Origin: Melioribacteraceae bacterium
GTDB lineage: Bacteria > Bacteroidota > Ignavibacteria > Ignavibacteriales > Melioribacteraceae
Direction of reading: 5' to 3'
DNA: 64,000 bases
Assembly (NCBI GenBank): GCA_019638015.1
Contig: JAHBUP010000001.1
Coordinates: forward strand, 3,566,424 to 3,630,423
Positions 35,667 to 44,598 of the stretch are shown here, in pieces. Every line of letters begins with the position of its first letter. The first letter of the stretch is position 1. Under the pieces are notes generated by a model. The model was not told the origin of the DNA, did no database searches, and worked only from the letters and a program-made list of their open reading frames with translations. The position numbers and the translations under genes were made by a program.

Positions 35667-37508
35667 TTAATTTTTATAGAATAATTCGACTCTGCCAATT
35701 TGAGCTTTTTCTTTGAATACTATTTTCAGATATCTATAATTAGAAGCATCACTTAATTGAGTATGATAATTAATTGGAACCCAGTACCCATAATATTCTT
35801 GTCCAGAAAAATTCGAATTTGATGACATTTCCAGACTTTCATAATTCAGATTATCGAGCGAAACAAAAAATTCGAGCACCGATTCATTCATTTCGGCAAA
35901 TGTAAAAAGATTAATTTCGCTCAATTTTCCATTAACCATATAAATAATTTCAGTATCCTCTTCAGCGTGTAATCTATACATATCCTCTCTAAATACTCTG
36001 TCGTTTTCCGAATCAATTCGAACATCACCTCTCCAGTAAAATAGATTCCCATGATTATTTCCATTATCAACTAAACATTTATTTTCAACGTTAACTGGAC
36101 CAACAATATTGGAGTATTCGGATTTTCCAGCGGAGTTTTTTGCTGTTACTCTGTAAAAATAACTTTTCCCAATCTCTGAACTTTCGTCATTAAATAGAGG
36201 GAAATATTGAACCTCGGAATCATCGATATCAAAACCTACTATTTGCCAATTTCCATTTACAGTCTCAGATCTTTCAACATCATAAGTAGCCGCACCAACA
36301 GAACCCTGCCAGGAAATATGAGCAGGGTTTTCAATGGGTAATAATTTAGGTGCGATAGGAATTTCCAACTGAGGAACTGGTAGTCCTCTAATTTCAAAAG
36401 CTTTTTTTCTCATTAAGGATAAAAGATTTTTTTCATCATATTCATTACCGGAATTAAATCCTGGCCAATGATAAGCTTTATATATTCCAAAACCGAGCGG
36501 TTCGGAATGCCAATAAAATCCACCCTCTCTTCTGTGATATCTCAAACTCCAAATCATAGCTCCGGCAATATTTGAATTAATAATTTTATTAAGTGCATGT
36601 TCAATTGCCGGCGTTCCAATAAATCCAAATTCACCAACTACATACACTTTACGATTTCCCAACTGGGTAATCCGGTCATCCAAATTTTGAAATAATTCAG
36701 ATGGATCTACTTCGTAATGATGTGTTGTTACAATATCGATTGATGGCTCATTTAGAGCTTCTTCAAAAAAGGGAGTGTTATTAATTGCGTTAAATCCATC
36801 CATAACAAGATGATTCTGATCTAAACTTTTAATGTACCTGGTAATTTCTCTCGTCCATGAAAAAGGAGCGGTTAATTCATTCCCCGTCTCCCAGCATAAT
36901 ATTGCTTTGTCATCTTTATATGGAATTCCCGTGACTGAATTAATTCTATTAATAACAAATTTTATTGTTGCTTTTACATCTTCAATTAGCTGGGGATCGG
37001 TCCAAAATTCATCTTCTGTTTTATCCCGGAATTCGGCATACTGTGGTCTTCCTCCCATCCATTGCCAGCAGTTTACAAATGGAAGTATCAATCTGATACC
37101 TACTTTATTCGCAACAGCCAGCATCGTATCCATTGTTTTGAATGACTCCTCATCAAACTTATTTGGTGCAAGAACATAAGTTGGATAGGACTCTTCCCTA
37201 ATATTTCTAACTGGAATTGTATAATTGCGTATTACTTGTCCCCCAAGCTGTTTAACGCTTTCCATCGCATCAATTAATTCAAATGTATTGGGCATTCTGT
37301 AGGGATGTTTTACTTCAGGAGCAAATTCATCTTCAACATAATTAAGGTTTGGAATATTGAAGGATATAAAGCGGAATTCTTTATCGCCGTCGTATAACTT
37401 ACCTTCTTTAGCAGTAATAAAATTTTGAAATACAGACTGCTGAGCAGATAGTGATCTATTTATTAATATCAATAATAGAATGGTAATAACTATGCAAGTT
37501 CTAAACAT
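35667..37508 (-). CDS. GH5-like endo-mannanase with fibronectin-like domain
   Basis: A 613-aa exported enzyme. After a signal peptide (1-22) comes a GH5 barrel, with LILPFVNCWQWMGGRPQY near 138-155, acid/base Glu in CWETGNELTAPF near 206, HHYEVDP near 263, and nucleophile Glu in VVGEFGFIG near 291. The pattern matches fungal and bacterial mannan endo-1,4-beta-mannosidases (GH5_7). A fibronectin type III-like domain (about 395-475) follows, then a beta-sandwich C-terminus. No T9SS tail is seen, so it is likely periplasmic or surface-bound by other means. Activity on another beta-glycan is possible. Confidence 0.83.
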   Translation of the reverse strand: MFRTCIVITILLLILINRSLSAQQSVFQNFITAKEGKLYDGDKEFRFISFNIPNLNYVEDEFAPEVKHPYRMPNTFELIDAMESVKQLGGQVIRNYTIPVRNIREESYPTYVLAPNKFDEESFKTMDTMLAVANKVGIRLILPFVNCWQWMGGRPQYAEFRDKTEDEFWTDPQLIEDVKATIKFVINRINSVTGIPYKDDKAILCWETGNELTAPFSWTREITRYIKSLDQNHLVMDGFNAINNTPFFEEALNEPSIDIVTTHHYEVDPSELFQNLDDRITQLGNRKVYVVGEFGFIGTPAIEHALNKIINSNIAGAMIWSLRYHRREGGFYWHSEPLGFGIYKAYHWPGFNSGNEYDEKNLLSLMRKKAFEIRGLPVPQLEIPIAPKLLPIENPAHISWQGSVGAATYDVERSETVNGNWQIVGFDIDDSEVQYFPLFNDESSEIGKSYFYRVTAKNSAGKSEYSNIVGPVNVENKCLVDNGNNHGNLFYWRGDVRIDSENDRVFREDMYRLHAEEDTEIIYMVNGKLSEINLFTFAEMNESVLEFFVSLDNLNYESLEMSSNSNFSGQEYYGYWVPINYHTQLSDASNYRYLKIVFKEKAQIGRVELFYKN

Positions 37509-37583
37509 TCTACCTCCTTAAGTAATTCAATTTATTTCTACTCAAAAATACATTAAATTCAATTAAGTATTTAAGGGGAATAA

Positions 37584-37940
37584 TTGAATATTGATATTGT
37601 GAGAAAACATTCTTTAGCGAAAAAGGGAACAAGCGAAGATTTCCCTTTCGATGAAGATACCCTTGTATTAAGGGTGGGGAAAAAGATGTTCGCGTTAATT
37701 AGTGTTACTGAGCCATTCCGTATAAATTTGAAATGCGATCCTGAACTTGCCGTTGAATTACGGGAAAAGTATGACGCTATTACTCCCGGTTTTCATATGA
37801 ATAAAACACATTGGAACACTGTGAACTTCGACGGCTCTATACCCGATAAGGAGATTCTTGAAATGATTGACCATTCTTATAATTTGGTTTTTGTTTCACT
37901 TCCGAAAAAGATTAGACTTGAAATTGGTGAGGGAGAATAA
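37584..37940 (+). CDS. MmcQ/YjbR family protein
   Basis: A 118-aa protein of the MmcQ/YjbR family (double-wing DNA-binding-like fold). It has KKGTSEDFPFDEDTLVLRVGKKMFALI near 13-39 and a C-terminal ITPGFHMNKTHWNTVNFDGSIPDKEILEMIDHSY. The start is a TTG at 37584 with AGGGG five bases upstream; no ATG lies nearby in frame. The function is not established, and DNA binding in vivo has been shown for few members. It is convergent with the acyl-CoA ligase gene. Confidence 0.88.
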   Translation: MNIDIVRKHSLAKKGTSEDFPFDEDTLVLRVGKKMFALISVTEPFRINLKCDPELAVELREKYDAITPGFHMNKTHWNTVNFDGSIPDKEILEMIDHSYNLVFVSLPKKIRLEIGEGE

Positions 37941-37944
37941 TAAG

Positions 37945-37977
37945 AACACCGGACGCCAAAATTTAGCATCCGGTGTT
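37945..37977. terminator. Terminator between convergent genes
   Basis: AACACCGGA and TCCGGTGTT form a 9-bp stem across a 15-base loop just after the YjbR-like stop. Neither side has a long T-run (TTAATC on plus; CTTATTATTC on minus), but its place between two converging genes fits a bidirectional terminator. Confidence 0.55.
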
Positions 37978-37986
37978 AATCAAAGA

Positions 37987-39681
37987 TTAATCGATGTATA
38001 AATATCGTTTAATTTTTTGAGTTGGAGTTTTTTCAAAAGGTTCTCTCTGTTCTATAACTTTATGAATTCTTGAGAAAGTATTTATTTTAGCATTAACATC
38101 TAACAATATTGAATCGATGACAGAATTAATTATCTCGCGCGCTTTATGATCATTTAACTTTGCGATGTTATGTTCCGCTTCAATTACCTCATAATTTAGA
38201 AATATTCTGGCAACAAGCTGATCCCCTTTGGGAAGAACTAAAGATTCGAGTACAATTGGATTTTCATTAATTATAGATTCGATTTCTTCGGGATAAACAT
38301 TCTTTCCGTTTGAACCAATAATTACATTTTTGCTTCTTCCCTTTATATACAAAAAACCATCTTTATCAAACACGCCTAAATCGCCGCTTTTAAACCATCC
38401 ATCTTTAGTAAAGACCTCATTCGTTTTATCGGGATCTTTATAATATCCCTTCATTACATTTGGACCCTTTATTAATATTTCCCCTTCTCCATTAATTGGA
38501 TCGGGACTATCAATTTTCACTTGCATCCATTTCATTGGTTTACCGCAGGATCGAAAGCGGACATTTTCCGGACCGGTTCCGGTTACCAAAGGAGATGTTT
38601 CTGTAAGTCCATACCCAATTGCATAAGGAAATCCGGCTTCTCTTAAAAATGTTTCAACATCGGCCGAAATTGCCGCTCCGCCGATACAAAACATTCTTAA
38701 CTCGCCGCCAAATGTTTGTTTTAATTTACCACCAGCGATGTGATTAAGTTTTTTTCTTACAGCAGGCAGTTTGTACAAAGACCTCACTAAAAACTTTTTC
38801 TTTATTTCGGGAAGGATTCTAAGCCGGTATATTTTTTCTATTACTAATGGTACTGCCAGCATTACAGTAGGTTTTACTTTTTTGAGAGCGGGAAGCAGTG
38901 CCGCCGCGGTTGGGGGTTTATCAATATAAGTTACCGATGCACCTTTAATGAATGGAACTACGAGTCCCAATGTTGATTCCATCGTATGAAATAATGGAAG
39001 AATGGAGAGCATTCTATCATTTTCGTCCATATGAATCATATCAAGAGTTGAGAGAGCGTCTGAAACAATATTTTTATGAGTAAGCATAACTCCTTTTGAA
39101 TGACCTGTAGTACCGGAGGTATAGAGAATTAGAGCAATATTATCTTCTTCAACTTCCGATGGAATAATACCAACAAGTTTTAATGCCGCTTCTTTTATTT
39201 TAGCAAATTCCTTTTTACCGCCGGAAATTACTTCTTTAACAATATCGTTTTTTGTGTTGGGGGGTATTATAGAAAAATCATCAAGCAGTAATTGTGTGCT
39301 TAATGTATCAGATTGAATATCCTCAATTTTATTGTACAACTTTGCGGAAACCAATATTACTTTACTTTCAGAATGTCTTAGGATATGGGCAATTTCTATT
39401 GTGCTAAACTCAACCATAATTGGAACAGCAATAGCGCCAATTGTGGTAATGGCAAAATAAGCTATACCCCAGTTAGGCTGGTTCTCGCTTAAAATTGCCA
39501 CCTTATCACCGGCTATGATTCCACTTTCTTTCAAAAAATTAGTGAGGATATTAACACTCTTTTTAAATTGATGGTAACTAATTTCCTTGCCATCAACAAA
39601 TGATACAAAGGTTCTTTCTCCCCATTTTTCAGTGCTGGAGTTTAAAACATGATGCAGCGTTAGTTTTTTTATATCTGACAT
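37987..39681 (-). CDS. AMP-binding acyl-CoA ligase (long-chain type)
   Basis: A 564-aa adenylate-forming enzyme. Motif A3 is LILYTSGTTGHSKGVMLTH near 184-202, motif A5 is YGLTETSPLVTG near 356, and A7/A8 are EILIKGPNVMKGYYKDPDKT and KDGWFKSGDLG followed by IKGRSKNVIIGSNGKNVYPEEIE. This is the AMP-binding long-chain fatty-acid-CoA ligase type (FadD15/FAA1-like layout). It activates fatty acids with ATP and CoA. The C-terminal 100 residues carry the lysine for adenylation (FEKTPTQKIKRYL). It converges on the YjbR-like gene. Confidence 0.9.
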   Translation of the reverse strand: MSDIKKLTLHHVLNSSTEKWGERTFVSFVDGKEISYHQFKKSVNILTNFLKESGIIAGDKVAILSENQPNWGIAYFAITTIGAIAVPIMVEFSTIEIAHILRHSESKVILVSAKLYNKIEDIQSDTLSTQLLLDDFSIIPPNTKNDIVKEVISGGKKEFAKIKEAALKLVGIIPSEVEEDNIALILYTSGTTGHSKGVMLTHKNIVSDALSTLDMIHMDENDRMLSILPLFHTMESTLGLVVPFIKGASVTYIDKPPTAAALLPALKKVKPTVMLAVPLVIEKIYRLRILPEIKKKFLVRSLYKLPAVRKKLNHIAGGKLKQTFGGELRMFCIGGAAISADVETFLREAGFPYAIGYGLTETSPLVTGTGPENVRFRSCGKPMKWMQVKIDSPDPINGEGEILIKGPNVMKGYYKDPDKTNEVFTKDGWFKSGDLGVFDKDGFLYIKGRSKNVIIGSNGKNVYPEEIESIINENPIVLESLVLPKGDQLVARIFLNYEVIEAEHNIAKLNDHKAREIINSVIDSILLDVNAKINTFSRIHKVIEQREPFEKTPTQKIKRYLYID

Positions 39682-39766
39682 CTTCTTCTCATTTATTTAT
39701 CAAAAATTTACGGAAAGATTTTGGAATGATTAACAAATAAATTCAATTAGTTTTTAATGAACCCTC

Positions 39767-40618
39767 TCAAACCGGGTCGACATGAACAAAAACTTTTTGA
39801 ACTTCTTCCATTTCTTCCAACTTAAACCGAACAGTATTGCCGATATCATGGGTAATTGAAGTAGCGCTGTCTTTATCTACTTCAATATGAATTTCTATAT
39901 GAAATTTATTCCCGACATAGTGAGACCGGATATCATTAATACCTTTAACCCCCTTAATACCACATGTAATCTTTCTAATATTATCTTCAAATTCGGCTGA
40001 AGCAGAACGCCCCATTAAATAATCTAAATTTTCTTTGGCTACTTCGTATCCTGATTTAAAAATAAAAAATGCTACTAGGATTCCCGCAATGCTATCAAAT
40101 GAATTAATATTATAGGATGTGCCAATAATTCCCACTAAAGCTATTGATGACGCCAGAACATCATTTACGCTATCAACCGATGCGGCTCGAACAGCGGGAC
40201 TATTAAACAACTTACCAATTTTAACCTGATACCGGCTTAGAACTATCTTTGTAATAATTGTAGTAATTAGAACAATATAAACAATTGGATTTGTGCTTAC
40301 ATCTTGAGGGTCGATTAAACGTTTTACCGATTCTTCAATTATATTAATACCAACCACAAACGCAAAAACAGAAAGAATGAAAGCCGCAATAGGTTGAGCG
40401 GCGTTATGACCGAATTGATGTTTGTGATCCGGTTTCTCACGGCTCATTTGTACTGATATTTTTATTCCTATTGAAACAAGAACATCGGTAAATGAATTAA
40501 GCGCTTCCGAAATTACAGCAATCGAATTTGAAAGCACACCCACGATTGCCTTTATAATAAAAAGAAAAGTATTTATTATAAGCGCGACATCGGTCGCGCG
40601 TTTTAATCTATGAGACAT
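39767..40618 (-). CDS. Cation diffusion facilitator family transporter
   Basis: A 283-aa CDF-type divalent-metal efflux protein with six membrane helices in the first 200 residues. Helix 2 has SEALNSFTDVLVSIG, in which E, N, S and D replace the HxxxD-type site, and helix 5 has SVDSVNDVLASS with the DxxxD pair. The cytoplasmic C-terminal domain (about 210-283) contains HYVGNKFHIEIHIEVDKD and a final KVFVHVDP. A zinc-type site usually has HxxxD in helix 2; here the Asn/Asp set may mean another metal such as iron or manganese. Metal specificity is therefore uncertain. Confidence 0.86.
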   Translation of the reverse strand: MSHRLKRATDVALIINTFLFIIKAIVGVLSNSIAVISEALNSFTDVLVSIGIKISVQMSREKPDHKHQFGHNAAQPIAAFILSVFAFVVGINIIEESVKRLIDPQDVSTNPIVYIVLITTIITKIVLSRYQVKIGKLFNSPAVRAASVDSVNDVLASSIALVGIIGTSYNINSFDSIAGILVAFFIFKSGYEVAKENLDYLMGRSASAEFEDNIRKITCGIKGVKGINDIRSHYVGNKFHIEIHIEVDKDSATSITHDIGNTVRFKLEEMEEVQKVFVHVDPV

Positions 40619-40661
40619 TATAATATCAAATTATAGTTGTTTAAAAATGGGTTAATATTAA

Positions 40662-41909
40662 TTACGATTTCTCTCCCCAAACCTCAGCAAGAGTTACAAT
40701 CATTTTAACTGCGGCTTCCATATCCTGCGCGGCTACATATTCTGTATATGCATGAAAATTATGACCGCCGGCGAATAAATTAGGGGTTGGCAATCCCATA
40801 TAACTCAATCTTGATCCATCTGTACCTCCGCGAATAGCCGAGTTAATAGGTTTTATTCCCAATCTATTCAAAGCTTCAACTGCGTTGGCTTCAACTTCAG
40901 GATGTTTATCAAGTACATATTTCATATTGCGATATTGTTGTATTACTTCAAAATCGAAGGAGGAACCGGGGAATTCAAGTACTGTTCTCTCGCACATTTC
41001 TTTCAAAAAGTTTTCAAATTCAACCAGTTTTTCAGCGGTAAAATCACGGATAATAAATTTAAGCGTAGTTACTGTTTCATTACCGTTAATCTGGTTTGGA
41101 TGAACATATCCTTCCCTCTTTTCAGTTGTTTCGGGGGAAAGTGTATTTTTGGGCAGCATCTCCAAAAATCTGGCAGCGACTTTAACAGCATTAATCATTT
41201 TATTTTTAGCATAACCGGGATGCACGTTTTTACCATTAAATTTAATTACCACCGCATCGGCGCTAAATGTTTCTGTTTCAACTTCACCGCGGGTAGAGCC
41301 ATCAATTGTGTAGGCAAACTTTGCGCCGAATTTTTGAACATCAAATTTTTCGGTACCGCGCCCAACTTCCTCGTCGGGAGTAAAGCATATTCTAATTTTA
41401 CCATGCTTAATTTCGGGATGCTGTATTAAATAATTCATCGCGTCGATAATTTCGGCAATACCGGCTTTATCATCGGCGCCTAAAAGTGTGGAGCCGTCAG
41501 ATGTAATTATATCAAACCCGATCATTTCACTTAATTCAGGATTACCTGCGGCATCAATTACTTGTGAGTTTTGAGGAAGAACAATATCTCCCCCCTTATA
41601 ATTATTATGAATTATTGGATTTACATCTTTTCCACTAACAGCGGGAGAGGTATCAACATGAGCAATAAATCCAATAACCGGCACATCTTTATCAATGTTC
41701 GAGGGTAAAGTTGCCATTACATAGCCATATTCATCCATTTCAACATCGGCCAGACCAATCTGCTTTAATTCATCTACTAATGCTTTAGAAAGCTCCAATT
41801 GTTTTAAGTCACTGGGAAAGGAAACCGATTCTTCATCTGAAGTAGTCTCATATTTTACGTATTTTAGAAAGCGGTCAACAACCGTAAATGCATAATTAGG
41901 ATCGAACAT
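40662..41909 (-). CDS. pepT: Peptidase T (tripeptide aminopeptidase)
   Basis: A protein of about 415 aa in metallopeptidase family M20B. The zinc ligands are seen in GFIAHVDTSPAVSG (His, Asp), LGADDKAGIAEI (bridging Asp), the base Glu in TPDEEVGRGTEKFD and later NFHAYTEYV (His). I place the start at ATG 41907-41909, with GAGG five bases upstream; the longer frame would overlap the divergent phosphorylase gene by more than 80 bases. PepT cleaves N-terminal residues from tripeptides in the cytoplasm, completing use of imported peptides. Length is as usual for PepT. Confidence 0.93.
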   Translation of the reverse strand: MFDPNYAFTVVDRFLKYVKYETTSDEESVSFPSDLKQLELSKALVDELKQIGLADVEMDEYGYVMATLPSNIDKDVPVIGFIAHVDTSPAVSGKDVNPIIHNNYKGGDIVLPQNSQVIDAAGNPELSEMIGFDIITSDGSTLLGADDKAGIAEIIDAMNYLIQHPEIKHGKIRICFTPDEEVGRGTEKFDVQKFGAKFAYTIDGSTRGEVETETFSADAVVIKFNGKNVHPGYAKNKMINAVKVAARFLEMLPKNTLSPETTEKREGYVHPNQINGNETVTTLKFIIRDFTAEKLVEFENFLKEMCERTVLEFPGSSFDFEVIQQYRNMKYVLDKHPEVEANAVEALNRLGIKPINSAIRGGTDGSRLSYMGLPTPNLFAGGHNFHAYTEYVAAQDMEAAVKMIVTLAEVWGEKS

Positions 41910-42009
41910 AGAAACCTCACTGTAAGTGTTATTGAATCTTTTTATGCAAGTTAATAGAAAATTGGTGTGATAAACAAACCATTTGATAAATTCCAAATTA
42001 GGAGCTTTA

Positions 42010-43314
42010 ATGAACGCAATTGAAATTATCAGAAGAAAAAGAGATGGGTTCTCGCTTTCAAAAAATGAGATTGAATATTTAATTACAAATTACACTAATG
42101 GTAAAATCCCCGATTATCAATTCTCCGCTTTTTTAATGGCGGCGTTTATTAAGGGAATGAATAAAGAGGAGACTGCTCAACTAACTAATTCCATGCTATA
42201 CAGCGGTAAAGTAATTAACCTAAATGAAATTAAAGGGAAAAAAGTAGATAAACATTCTACCGGTGGAGTTGGAGATAAAACATCATTAATATTGGCGCCT
42301 ATTGTTGCCGCCGCGGGTGTTAATGTTCCAATGATTAGCGGACGGGGTTTGGGGCATACCGGCGGAACTTTAGATAAACTTGAGGCAATCCCCGGTTTTA
42401 TTACAAATTTAACTCTGCCTAAATATAAATCGGTGATTAAAAAATGCGGCGCGGTTTTGATTGGGCAGACAAAAGATATTGCCCCGGCTGATAAATTAAT
42501 TTATGCTCTTCGCGATGTTACCGCTACAGTTGAATCAATTCCATTAATTACCGCAAGTATCATGAGTAAAAAATTAGCCGAGGGAATTGATGGATTAGTT
42601 CTCGATGTAAAAACAGGCAGCGGCGCTTTTATGAAAAATTACGATGACGCGGTTCAACTTGCTAATTCATTGACAAATACGGCTAAGGCATTCGGAAAAA
42701 AAGTTATTGCTTATGTAACCGATATGAATCAACCTCTTGGAAATTATATCGGCAATTGGCTTGAGGTTTATGAAAGCATCAAAGTATTGAAAAATGAACA
42801 GCCTGGTGATTTGATGGAACTGAGCTTATTGCTTTCGGGGGCAATGATATTTTTAGGAGGCAAATCGAAATCGGTTGAACAGGGAATTGAGATTGCACGC
42901 AGGCAAATCGAAAATGGCAACGCGTTTAAAAAGTTTGTGGAAATAGTAAAACTTCAGGGAGGAGATATTTCCTTTATTAACAATCCGGAGAAATATCCAA
43001 AATCAAAAATTCATGATAAAATATTAGCGGGGAAAACCGGCTACATCAAATCAATTAATTCATTTGAAATTGGAATGGCTTCATTGATGCTGGGTGGAGG
43101 CAGATTAAAATTAGATGATGTAATTGACCCGAAAGCCGGGATTATCTTCTATCCTAAAATCGGGCAGAAAATATCTAAAGGTGAGTTGATTGCCGAAATT
43201 TTTACAGATAAAAAGTTTATGGTTGAAGAGACTAAAACCAAAATTATTAATTCAATTACTATCTCTTCTAAAAAGTGTGAGCCGGTTTCATTAATAAAGA
43301 CAATAATTAAGTGA
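42010..43314 (+). CDS. Pyrimidine-nucleoside (thymidine) phosphorylase
   Basis: A 434-aa enzyme that splits thymidine/uridine with phosphate to base and sugar-1-phosphate. The signature KVDKHSTGGVGDKTSLILAPIVAAAGVNVPMISGRGLGHTGGTLDKLEAIPG runs from about 74 to 125 (only short parts quoted here: KHSTGGVGDKTS, SGRGLGHTGGTLDK). I start at ATG 42010, which has TTAGGAGC four bases upstream, instead of a TTG at 41983. The fold of three domains and the C-terminal lysine-containing region are complete. It could be DeoA or Pdp type; I do not choose. Its stop overlaps the next gene start. Confidence 0.92.
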   Translation: MNAIEIIRRKRDGFSLSKNEIEYLITNYTNGKIPDYQFSAFLMAAFIKGMNKEETAQLTNSMLYSGKVINLNEIKGKKVDKHSTGGVGDKTSLILAPIVAAAGVNVPMISGRGLGHTGGTLDKLEAIPGFITNLTLPKYKSVIKKCGAVLIGQTKDIAPADKLIYALRDVTATVESIPLITASIMSKKLAEGIDGLVLDVKTGSGAFMKNYDDAVQLANSLTNTAKAFGKKVIAYVTDMNQPLGNYIGNWLEVYESIKVLKNEQPGDLMELSLLLSGAMIFLGGKSKSVEQGIEIARRQIENGNAFKKFVEIVKLQGGDISFINNPEKYPKSKIHDKILAGKTGYIKSINSFEIGMASLMLGGGRLKLDDVIDPKAGIIFYPKIGQKISKGELIAEIFTDKKFMVEETKTKIINSITISSKKCEPVSLIKTIIK

Positions 43315-44423
43315 TGAAAAATATTTTTGATGATATTAAAACACCGACTCTATTTCTCGATAAAGAAAAATGTGTCGCTAATATTTCCAGAATGGCAGAG
43401 AAAGCAAAAAAGCAAAATTTAATTTTCCGCCCCCATTTTAAAACTCATCAATCATTAGAAATTGGTAAGTGGTTTAGAGAGTTTGGTGTTAATAAGATTA
43501 CAGTTTCATCATTACAGATGGGAGAGTATTTTGCCGATGATGGATGGAAGGATATAACCGTTGCATTCCCTATAAATATTAGAGAAATAGAAAGGATTAA
43601 TTTATTAGCGGCGAAAATTAAGTTGAATATACTTGTTGAATCGGTTGAAGCAATTATATTTTTGAATTCGAAGCTTACTTGTCCTGTAAATTATTTTATA
43701 AAGATAGACAGCGGATATCATAGAACCGGGGTTGATCCGCAGGACACAAAATTAATTTCTGATATTATCGAGGCGTCAGATAAAAATCCCAAGTTAAAGT
43801 TTGCCGGATTTTTAACACATGCCGGGCATTCTTACAAGTGTCGTGGAATTGAAGAAATAGAAAATGTGCACAGTTCAAGTAAGGATGTAATGATAAAACT
43901 AAAGCAAGATTTTGCTTCACTTAATCCGGTGATATCTATTGGAGATACTCCCTCATGCAGTGTTACAAATGATTTTGCGGGGATTGACGAGGTGCGTCCA
44001 GGTAATTTTGTTTTTTATGATTACACACAATATTTAATTGGTTCATGCTCACTTGATGAAATTGTTACGGCAATGGCATGCCCGATTGTAGCAAAACATT
44101 CATCACGAAATGAAATTGTAATTTATGGTGGTAGTCATCATTTTTCGAAAGATTCAGCTATTGTAAGTAATGGACAGACGAGCTATGGGTTAGTAGTTAA
44201 TTTAAATGATAATGGCTGGACATTTTTTGAAGAAGAATGCCATGTAATTAGTCTAAGTCAAGAACATGGAATTATTCGCGCTACAGATAAAATATTTAAC
44301 AAGTATAGTATTGGCGGTATAATTGGCATTATTCCAATCCATTCGTGCTTAGCCGCAATAGCAATGGGGCGATATTTAGCATTTGAGAAAAATGGAATAT
44401 CGTATTGGGTCCAGCATATCTAA
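43314..44423 (+). CDS. D-serine dehydratase-like PLP enzyme (DSD1/D-threonine aldolase family)
   Basis: A 369-aa fold-type III PLP enzyme. The cofactor Lys is in RPHFKTHQSLEIG near residue 44, KIDSGYHRTGVDP near 140 and FLTHAGHSYKC follow, and the C-terminal domain has SQEHGIIRAT and IPIHSCLAA, which fit the metal-binding His and His-Cys of this family. These enzymes dehydrate D-serine or cleave D-threonine. The ATG overlaps the phosphorylase stop by one base (TGATG), so it is translationally coupled; a GTG one codon earlier is the alternative. Substrate is unproven. Confidence 0.86.
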   Translation: MKNIFDDIKTPTLFLDKEKCVANISRMAEKAKKQNLIFRPHFKTHQSLEIGKWFREFGVNKITVSSLQMGEYFADDGWKDITVAFPINIREIERINLLAAKIKLNILVESVEAIIFLNSKLTCPVNYFIKIDSGYHRTGVDPQDTKLISDIIEASDKNPKLKFAGFLTHAGHSYKCRGIEEIENVHSSSKDVMIKLKQDFASLNPVISIGDTPSCSVTNDFAGIDEVRPGNFVFYDYTQYLIGSCSLDEIVTAMACPIVAKHSSRNEIVIYGGSHHFSKDSAIVSNGQTSYGLVVNLNDNGWTFFEEECHVISLSQEHGIIRATDKIFNKYSIGGIIGIIPIHSCLAAIAMGRYLAFEKNGISYWVQHI

Positions 44424-44510
44424 GGCGAAATGAAATACTTTTTAACTTTAGATTAAATTCTCAAAACAGTTCTACATCTATTTTCTTAATTCTAAGTTCT
44501 TAGATGATTC

Positions 44511-44563
44511 TCCGCCAAAGGCGGATAAACCTGCCAAGTTTTGCTTACTAAACGAGGCGGACA
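44511..44563. repeat. Short GC-rich palindromic intergenic element
   Basis: TCCGCC-AAA-GGCGGA is a perfect 6-bp hairpin at 44511-44525, in an AT-rich gap between converging genes. A further GGCGGA at 44556-44561 repeats one arm. GC content is well above its surroundings, which recalls REP-type elements scattered in this phylum. It may serve as a terminator, but no T-run follows. Confidence 0.4.
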
Positions 44564-44598
44564 GACTCTACACTCAACACTCTTTATTCTCTACTGTT

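Noticed and set aside
40902-41429. A 175-codon open frame on the plus strand opposite pepT
   Set aside because: It is the antisense of well-conserved PepT motifs, has no start signal and its product looks like no family; long antisense frames are common here because of low stop-codon density in some frames.
41910-41996. 29-codon extension of PepT
   Set aside because: It would overlap the divergent phosphorylase gene and has no family similarity; GAGG precedes the inner ATG at 41909.
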